Source: a bacterium
Lineage (GTDB): Bacteria; Desulfobacterota; UBA8473
Length of the DNA: 6,090 nt
Reading direction: 5' to 3'
Assembly (NCBI GenBank): GCA_009773075.1
Contig: WOUX01000066.1
Span: 1 to 6,090, forward strand
The position numbers and the translations under genes were made by a program. Of this stretch, positions 5,202 through 6,090 are shown one piece after another. Positions within the stretch are counted from its first letter, which is position 1. Every line of letters starts with the position of its first letter. The notes beneath the pieces are model-generated. The model did not search any database, was not told the DNA's origin, and was given only the letters and a program-made list of their open reading frames with translations.

Positions 5202-5230
5202 CTTATACAATATGTTCTAAAGTTTGTCAA
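5202..5230 (-). promoter_or_regulatory. Sigma-70-type promoter of the glutamate synthase-like gene
   Basis: On the minus strand a perfect TTGACA (5230-5225) is followed after exactly 17 bases by TATAAG (5207-5202), one mismatch from consensus. It is the strongest promoter match on this strand in the gap. It places the start near 5195, more than 170 bases before the start codon. Confidence 0.75.
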
Positions 5231-5268
5231 GCCCTAAATTATCTCTAACCCCCAAAATTAAATTTGTT

Positions 5269-5297
5269 TTGCATTTTAAGCCAGGACAAATTAAAAT
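5269..5297 (+). promoter_or_regulatory. Candidate promoter of uvrA
   Basis: TTGCAT (5269-5274) is followed after 17 bases by TAAAAT (5292-5297). That is 4/6 matches at -35 and 5/6 at -10. A start near 5304 leaves a leader of about 50 bases before the uvrA ATG at 5357. I see no convincing LexA/SOS box here, though binding sites differ widely between phyla. Confidence 0.45.
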
Positions 5298-5356
5298 AAA
5301 AAATTCTCCTTTCTTCATTCTGATACCTTAAAGATAAAATCTAGGATTAGAAAATC

Positions 5357-6090
5357 ATGATAAGCAACAAAATAATAATCAAAGGGGCCAGGGAACATAA
5401 CCTTAAGAATATTGATGTTGATATTCCCAGGGATAAATTGGTAGTAATCACAGGATTAAGCGGGTCTGGAAAATCAACCCTTGCATTCGATACTATTTAT
5501 GCTGAAGGACAGCGAAGATATGTGGAGTCTCTTTCTGCTTATGCCAGGCAGTTCTTAGAACAGATGGAAAAGCCTGACGTAGAATCCATTGAGGGTCTTT
5601 CGCCGGCTATCTCTATTGAACAAAAACCCATTAGTAAAAATCCTCGTTCCACTGTCGCAACGGTTACTGAGATATACGACTATCTGCGAGTACTGTTTGC
5701 CAGGGTCGGTAAACCTTTTTGCTATAAATGCGGCAAAGAGATTCTCTCTCAAACTGTTCAGCAAATCGTTGACCAAATAATCAAGTTACCGGATGAAACC
5801 AGGATCGTCATCTTATCACCAATAGTTAGGGGAAGAAAGGGAGAATATAGAAGAGAGCTGAATCAACTACGAAAGGATGGTTATGTGAGGGTTAAAATTG
5901 ATGGGGAGATAAGAGACCTGAGCGAAGAGATCATCCTGGATAAAAACAAGAAGCACCGTATAGATGTCATAGTAGACCGGCTTATCATTAAGGGAGATAT
6001 AAAAAAGAGGCTTGCAGACTCTCTGGAGACTGCTCTTAACCTCTCCGAAGGAATAGTTAAGGTAGAGATAATTGGTGGTGAGGAACTAAC
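5357..6090 (+). CDS. uvrA: Excinuclease ABC subunit A, N-terminal 244 codons (runs off right edge)
   Basis: UvrA is the ATP-dependent damage-recognition subunit of nucleotide excision repair; it loads UvrB on lesions in the cytoplasm. The open frame begins with an ATG preceded by AGGA about 10 bases upstream and continues past the window edge. Residues 8-20 (IKGAREHNLKNID) and the Walker A motif GLSGSGKST (33-41) with FDTIYAEGQRRYVESLSAYARQF are diagnostic. IEQKP (87-91) is the Q-loop and C122/C125 form the FCYKCG pair. Residues about 131-244 (SQTVQQIVDQII, SPIVRGRKGEY, DGYVRVKIDGE, LDKNKKHRIDVIVDRL) correspond to the UvrB-binding region inserted in the first ATPase domain. Only about a quarter of the usual ~940 residues is visible. 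It is divergent from the glutamate synthase-like gene with 333 bases between start codons. Confidence 0.97.
   Translation, partial: MISNKIIIKGAREHNLKNIDVDIPRDKLVVITGLSGSGKSTLAFDTIYAEGQRRYVESLSAYARQFLEQMEKPDVESIEGLSPAISIEQKPISKNPRSTVATVTEIYDYLRVLFARVGKPFCYKCGKEILSQTVQQIVDQIIKLPDETRIVILSPIVRGRKGEYRRELNQLRKDGYVRVKIDGEIRDLSEEIILDKNKKHRIDVIVDRLIIKGDIKKRLADSLETALNLSEGIVKVEIIGGEEL

Noticed and set aside
5555..5780. Short frames on the minus strand (5555-5776) and in another plus frame (5589-5780)
   Set aside because: They lie within the uvrA coding region, whose plus-strand frame carries the Walker A and UvrB-binding motifs.

Overview
This 6.1 kb window is ordinary bacterial chromosome, AT-rich between genes. 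It holds six genes in two orientations plus the start of uvrA at the right edge. I see no mobile element, tRNA, rRNA or CRISPR array. The gene content suggests an anaerobic or microaerophilic bacterium: a radical SAM enzyme, an oxygen-labile-looking glutamate synthase-like protein with an N-terminal cysteine cluster, and a CGxNCxxC small protein. The pairing of an HExxH protein with an FmdB zinc ribbon recalls Desulfobacterota or Nitrospirota, and the glutamate synthase-like protein is also common in anaerobic Firmicutes. This placement is inference from family habits, not proof.

Left block (1-2036, minus strand). A radical SAM protein of the COG0731 type with a C-terminal winged-helix-like region is followed 57 bases later by a type I methionine aminopeptidase (map). 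After a 135-base gap carrying a long bulged inverted repeat comes the start of a small cysteine-rich DUF3795-like protein that runs off the left edge. The first two are probably one transcript, driven by a good sigma-70-type promoter at 2072-2100.

Middle block (2037-3323, plus strand). A divergent promoter (2120-2148) serves an uncharacterised protein of about 175 residues with an HELSH zinc-protease signature. Next is an FmdB-type zinc-ribbon protein with its own consensus -35 promoter, a very strong ribosome binding site and a TTG start. Two overlapping hairpins ending in a T run close this block. A second, oppositely directed terminator (3347-3399) closes the gene arriving from the right.

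Right block (3347-6090). A 530-residue FMN-binding glutamate synthase-like protein runs on the minus strand and uvrA runs divergently on the plus strand. The 333 bases between them (5024-5356) hold a promoter for each. They also hold a leader of about 170 nucleotides for the glutamate synthase-like gene, containing an AT-only hairpin, a possible 15-codon leader peptide, a terminator-shaped hairpin facing the gene, and a 13-base imperfect direct repeat. This attenuator-like leader is the most noteworthy regulatory structure in the window. No complete new multi-gene system is evident. The best candidates for new biology are this leader, the orphan glutamate synthase-like enzyme it controls, and the HExxH protein.
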